This document shows positions 5,945 through 8,837 of a stretch of 8,837 nucleotides of DNA, in pieces. The notes under the pieces were generated by a model that did not search any database, was not told where the DNA came from, and worked only from the letters and a program-made list of their open reading frames with translations. The stretch lies in contig JAJZEY010000328.1 in NCBI GenBank assembly GCA_021805585.1, positions 1-8,837 of the forward strand, written 5' to 3'. The position numbers and the translations under genes were made by a program. Position 1 is the first letter of the stretch; each line of letters begins with the position of its first letter. This stretch comes from Planctomycetota bacterium. GTDB lineage: Bacteria > Planctomycetota > Phycisphaerae > WQYP01.

Positions 5945-6922
5945 ATGTTAAGCCATTTACCGACAATTGCTCTTGAGATTCTGGTCCTGATTCTGGTGCC
6001 ACCGCTCCTGCCTGGTATTATCAATAAGACCAAAGCCCGGCTGGCGGGTCGAAATGGGCCGCCGATTTTACAAACCTATTACGATCTTCGGCGACTATGG
6101 GGCAAGAAGCCGGTCATAAGCGACACTACGACCTGGCTGTTTGTCACCGCACCGTGGCTCACGCTGGGCGCGATTCTGCTGGCCGGCCTGCTTGTGCCGC
6201 TGGGACCCGGTGCGGCTCCGATACATTTCACCGGCGATTTTATATTGTTTGTCTATCTTTTGGCTCTGGCCCGCTTTTTTACCGCGCTGGCCGCCCTGGA
6301 CACCGGTTCTTCCTTTGAAGGAATGGGTGTGGCGAGGGAAATTGCCTTTGCCGTATTTTCCGAACCGGCTCTTTTTCTGGTGCTTGTGGTGCTGGTTACA
6401 ATTGCAGGCTCATTTGGAACGGATAACCTTCCGGGTTCTTCGAGTCCACTGTCGAACCTGAGCCTGTCGGGCCTTTTATTTCCTTTGGGTCACGGGCTGA
6501 TTTCCGCGCGGGCTATGGCCGCGATGGTCCTTGCCGCCATGGGGCTGTTTGTGGTAATGCTTGCCGAATGCAGCCGCCTTCCAGTGGATGATCCCCACAC
6601 GCATCTGGAATTGACCATGATTCACGAAGTGATGATTCTGGACAACAGCGGACCTTTGCTGGCGGCACAAATATACACGTCGAGTGTTAAAATGCTGATT
6701 CTGGCAACGATACTCATCCACATTATTGTGCCATTGGACGAAGGCCTGAATGGGGAATCCATGCAACTTTGGATACTGATGCTAATTGGATTGCCCTTAA
6801 CCGGAGTGATTATCGGCATTGTGGAATCCATGATGGCACGATTGCGCATGAAGTTTGTTCCAACCTTACTGGCGGTTGCATGCGTGCTGAGCGCATTTGG
6901 TTTTCTTCTGCTGATTGGCTAA
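5945..6922 (+). CDS. hyfC: HyfC/HycD-like (NuoH-type) membrane subunit
   Basis: 325 residues, about eight membrane segments, matching HyfC/HycD length (roughly 305-320). This subunit anchors the catalytic module to the antiporter subunits and lines the path from the quinone/ferredoxin-side cavity into the membrane. Family marks: 'KTKARLAGRNGPPILQTYYD' at 28-47 (the NuoH-type loop 1), 'DTGSSFEGMGVAREI' at 119-133, and the acidic loop 'ECSRLPVDDPHTHLELTM' at 208-225 continuing into 'IHEVMILDNSG'. Charged residues expected in this loop are kept. The segment at about 158-182 is Ser/Leu-rich, a likely lineage-specific periplasmic stretch. It follows the truncated HyfB by 18 bases and precedes hyfE by 15, consistent with one operon. 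The ribosome site (ACGGA) is weak. Confidence 0.92.
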   Translation: MLSHLPTIALEILVLILVPPLLPGIINKTKARLAGRNGPPILQTYYDLRRLWGKKPVISDTTTWLFVTAPWLTLGAILLAGLLVPLGPGAAPIHFTGDFILFVYLLALARFFTALAALDTGSSFEGMGVAREIAFAVFSEPALFLVLVVLVTIAGSFGTDNLPGSSSPLSNLSLSGLLFPLGHGLISARAMAAMVLAAMGLFVVMLAECSRLPVDDPHTHLELTMIHEVMILDNSGPLLAAQIYTSSVKMLILATILIHIIVPLDEGLNGESMQLWILMLIGLPLTGVIIGIVESMMARLRMKFVPTLLAVACVLSAFGFLLLIG

Positions 6923-6937
6923 CACATCGGAATCTAT

Positions 6938-7576
6938 ATGCTTACACTTAACGCGGTTCTGGTTCTCGTGATTCTGATGAATCTCTACGCTTTGGGAGCG
7001 GGCCGCATGAGTTCACTGGTGCGCGCGGCGGCTTTGCAGGGCGTGCTGCTTGGCCTTCTGCCCGTACTGGCGCTGCATGATCGTGGCGGTGTGCCACTGG
7101 TTATGGCTGCGATTACCGTGGCGGTTAAAGGACTGCTGATTCCCTATATGCTCTTGAAGGCATTGCGCGACGCGAATGTAAAAAAGGAAGTTGAACCCAT
7201 TATCGGCTTCATGCCCAGTATTCTGCTAGGTGCTCTGGTTACCGGAATCGCACTGCTGATGGCGGCACGGTTGGCCGGCCCGCGACACCCCCTGGGACTG
7301 CTGGTGATACCAACCTCCATATCCACTCTGTTTACCGGATTTTTACTGCTCATCGCGCGGGTCAAGGCGGTCACCCAAACAATTGGGTTTCTGATTCTGG
7401 AAAACGGCATTTTTGTTTTTGGACTGCTGCTGCTGGCGGCGATTCCATCGCTGGTGGAACTGGGAATTCTGCTGGATTTATTCGTAGGCATTTTTGTGAT
7501 TGGTATTATTCTGCATCATATTAACCGGACTTTTTCCTCCATGGATACGCGCCGGCTTGCGGCGCTGAAGGAATAG
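6938..7576 (+). CDS. hyfE: HyfE-like membrane subunit (NuoK-like C-terminal half)
   Basis: 212 residues, nearly the same as E. coli HyfE (216). It has about six to seven membrane helices. The C-terminal half resembles NuoK: 'TQTIGFLILENGIFVFGLLL' at 146-165, with Glu155 in the position of a NuoK membrane glutamate, and 'LVELGILLDLFVGIFVIGI' at 172-190 with Glu174 and Asp180. Lys64 in 'VAVKGLLIPYML' is a further in-membrane charge typical of HyfE. It would form part of the membrane channel between HyfC and the antiporter subunits. Spacing is 15 bases from hyfC and 6 bases to hyfF. The charged residues are intact, with no sign of decay. Confidence 0.9.
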   Translation: MLTLNAVLVLVILMNLYALGAGRMSSLVRAAALQGVLLGLLPVLALHDRGGVPLVMAAITVAVKGLLIPYMLLKALRDANVKKEVEPIIGFMPSILLGALVTGIALLMAARLAGPRHPLGLLVIPTSISTLFTGFLLLIARVKAVTQTIGFLILENGIFVFGLLLLAAIPSLVELGILLDLFVGIFVIGIILHHINRTFSSMDTRRLAALKE

Positions 7577-7582
7577 ACTCTT

Positions 7583-8837
7583 ATGTATCTGGCCATATTA
7601 CTTGTCTGTCTGCTGGGTGCGGGTATCGCGGCGATCATTCCGTCCGAACGCCACCGCCCGCTCATTTTGCCCACAGTGGGCCTGGCGCATAGCGGGCTGG
7701 TCCTGGCCATTCTGGACAACCTGTACCCCGGACCCTGGCGGCATTACCTGGCCATCGACCCGCCGGGAAAAATTGTGCTGATGGTGGTCAGCGGCCTTTT
7801 TCTGGTCGGTTCGTTTTATGCCATCGGATATCTGCGGTATCGCACCGAGCGTCCTAACCGCGTATTCTGCTGTTGCCTGTTGCTTTTTCTGGGCGCAATG
7901 ACGCTGGTCATCTGTTCCGACCAATTGGGCGTCATGTGGATCGCTATGGAGGGAACAACGCTTAGTTGCGCCCCATTGATTTACTTCAATCGGACGCCAC
8001 GATCCATAGAGGCCACCTGGAAAGTTCTGCTGATCTGTTCCGTCGGAATCGCGCTGGCTTTGCTCGGTTCATTTTTTATAGCCTATTCGGCGGTCAGCCA
8101 GGGCATCACGCCCACGCTGGAAATCAACGGGCTGGTGCGGCAGGCGCGGCATCTGAATGCGGCGTGGCTGCAAGGAGGCTTTATATTTCTGCTGGTGGGC
8201 TACGGCACTAAAATGGGCCTGGCGCCCATGCACACCTGGAAGCCCGATGCGTATGGCGAGGCACCGGGCTTGGTCGGCGCATTGATGTCCGGCGGACTTA
8301 CAAGCTGTGCGTTTCTGATGGTGATGCGCGCCGGTCACATTCTTCGGGCGGCCGGGCAAGGCCCCTGGACTTCGCATATTCTTGTTTTCATGGGGCTGCT
8401 TTCCATGGCGTTTGCCGCGATATTTATGGTGGGCCAGAAAGATATTAAACGCATGTTGGCCTATTCCAGCGTAGAACATATGGGCATACTTGTACTGGGT
8501 CTGGGCATTGGCGGGCCGGCCCTTTTCGGGGTGTTGCTGCATATCATAAACAACGCCTTTACCAAAGGCGTGCTTTTTCTTTCCGCAGGGAATATTCACC
8601 GCGCGTTTGGCGCAAAGACCACTCCGGAAGTCAGCGGAGCCATTCGCCGCCTGCCTCTTTCGGGAATGCTGTTCCTCCTGGGGTTTATTGCCGTCACCGG
8701 TTCGCCTCCCTTTGGTCCGTTTGTCAGCGAATTCATGATTCTGGGCGGCGCATTCTCCAGCCGGCACTATTTTGCGGCCGCCGCGTTCCTGCTTCTGTTG
8801 CTGATTATTTTCCTGGGAATGGGCCGCACGGTGCTGG
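7583..8837 (+). CDS. hyfF: HyfF-like (NuoL/N-type) proton-conducting membrane subunit (3' end cut by window edge)
   Basis: 418 codons are open from ATG 7583 to the window end; HyfF proteins run to about 480-530 residues, so most of it is present. It is a second antiporter-family subunit of the membrane arm. Marks: Glu123 in 'MWIAMEGTTL' (TM5 glutamate), Lys210 in 'YGTKMGLAPMHTWKPDAYG' (the broken TM7 helix), 'QKDIKRMLAYSSVEHMG' at 285-301, 'HIINNAFTKGVLFLSAGN' at 320-337 with Lys328, and 'SPPFGPFVSEFMI' at 374-386. The TM8 lysine found in HyfB (Lys256) is Ser241 here. It starts 6 bases after the hyfE stop. Next genes would be expected to encode the HyfG/HyfI-type catalytic and FeS subunits, which lie outside the window. 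Confidence 0.92.
   Translation, partial: MYLAILLVCLLGAGIAAIIPSERHRPLILPTVGLAHSGLVLAILDNLYPGPWRHYLAIDPPGKIVLMVVSGLFLVGSFYAIGYLRYRTERPNRVFCCCLLLFLGAMTLVICSDQLGVMWIAMEGTTLSCAPLIYFNRTPRSIEATWKVLLICSVGIALALLGSFFIAYSAVSQGITPTLEINGLVRQARHLNAAWLQGGFIFLLVGYGTKMGLAPMHTWKPDAYGEAPGLVGALMSGGLTSCAFLMVMRAGHILRAAGQGPWTSHILVFMGLLSMAFAAIFMVGQKDIKRMLAYSSVEHMGILVLGLGIGGPALFGVLLHIINNAFTKGVLFLSAGNIHRAFGAKTTPEVSGAIRRLPLSGMLFLLGFIAVTGSPPFGPFVSEFMILGGAFSSRHYFAAAAFLLLLLIIFLGMGRTVL
8553..8582 (+). terminator. Terminator-like hairpin inside hyfF
   Basis: ACGCCTTT (8553-8560) and AAAGGCGT (8564-8571) form a perfect 8-bp stem with a 3-base loop (7 bp with a 5-base loop if the last pair opens). It is followed, after GC, by TTTTTCTTT (8574-8582). 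This is the shape of an intrinsic terminator, but it lies over the conserved codons for 'NAFTKGVLFL' in hyfF. It may be a by-product of those codons and be suppressed by translating ribosomes. Whether it terminates is untested. Confidence 0.3.

Noticed and set aside
6434..6458. GGTTC/GAACC and TTCGA/TCGAA pairing that recalls a tRNA T-arm
   Set aside because: It lies within the hyfC coding sequence, no acceptor, D or anticodon arms surround it, and the two pairings exclude each other.
8069..8767. Long open frame (232 codons) on the minus strand inside hyfF
   Set aside because: It lies wholly antisense to a strongly conserved antiporter subunit. Its product is Lys/Gln/His-rich with no recognisable domain, a shadow produced by the codon bias of the real gene.

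Overview
The window looks like chromosomal DNA of a free-living Gram-negative-type bacterium, most likely a member of Planctomycetota. The lineage call rests on three things. The partial gene at the left edge has the N-terminal layout I associate with a planctomycete-type family of unknown function: one membrane anchor, then a 'PLNPDGTVNF ... GVTPQNNAAV' block. Base composition is moderate. A hydrogenase-4-type membrane operon sits beside an HTH-EIIA regulator. The assignment is inference, and a database search of any of the proteins would settle it. I saw no phage, IS, CRISPR, tRNA or rRNA signals.

Left arm (1-2244, minus strand): an MFS transporter of the anion:cation symporter (ExuT/GudP-like) type, then, 97 bases downstream on the same strand, a membrane-anchored protein of unknown function that runs off the left edge. 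Centre (2245-2620): a 376-base divergent intergenic region. It holds a candidate promoter for each side, two sets of short direct repeats with a 20-base period, and a perfect 8-bp inverted repeat.

Right arm (2621-8837, plus strand): a tightly packed operon. In order it encodes a protein with an excisionase/MerR-like DNA-binding domain fused to a PTS EIIA (PtsN-like) domain; HyfB (large NuoL-like antiporter subunit); a 133-residue protein equivalent to only the N-terminal fifth of a second HyfB; HyfC (NuoH-like); HyfE (NuoK-like C-terminal half); and HyfF (second NuoL/M/N-like antiporter subunit, cut by the right edge). Together these form the membrane arm of a group 4 [NiFe]-hydrogenase or an energy-converting-hydrogenase-related (Ehr) complex, which couples a redox reaction to H+ or Na+ translocation. 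The catalytic and FeS subunits (HyfG, HyfI, HyfH equivalents) are expected beyond the right edge, so whether the complex is a true hydrogenase cannot be decided here.

The points most worth following are the truncated HyfB paralogue embedded in the operon, the HTH-EIIA regulator that overlaps hyfB by 10 bases, and a terminator-like hairpin inside the hyfF coding sequence.
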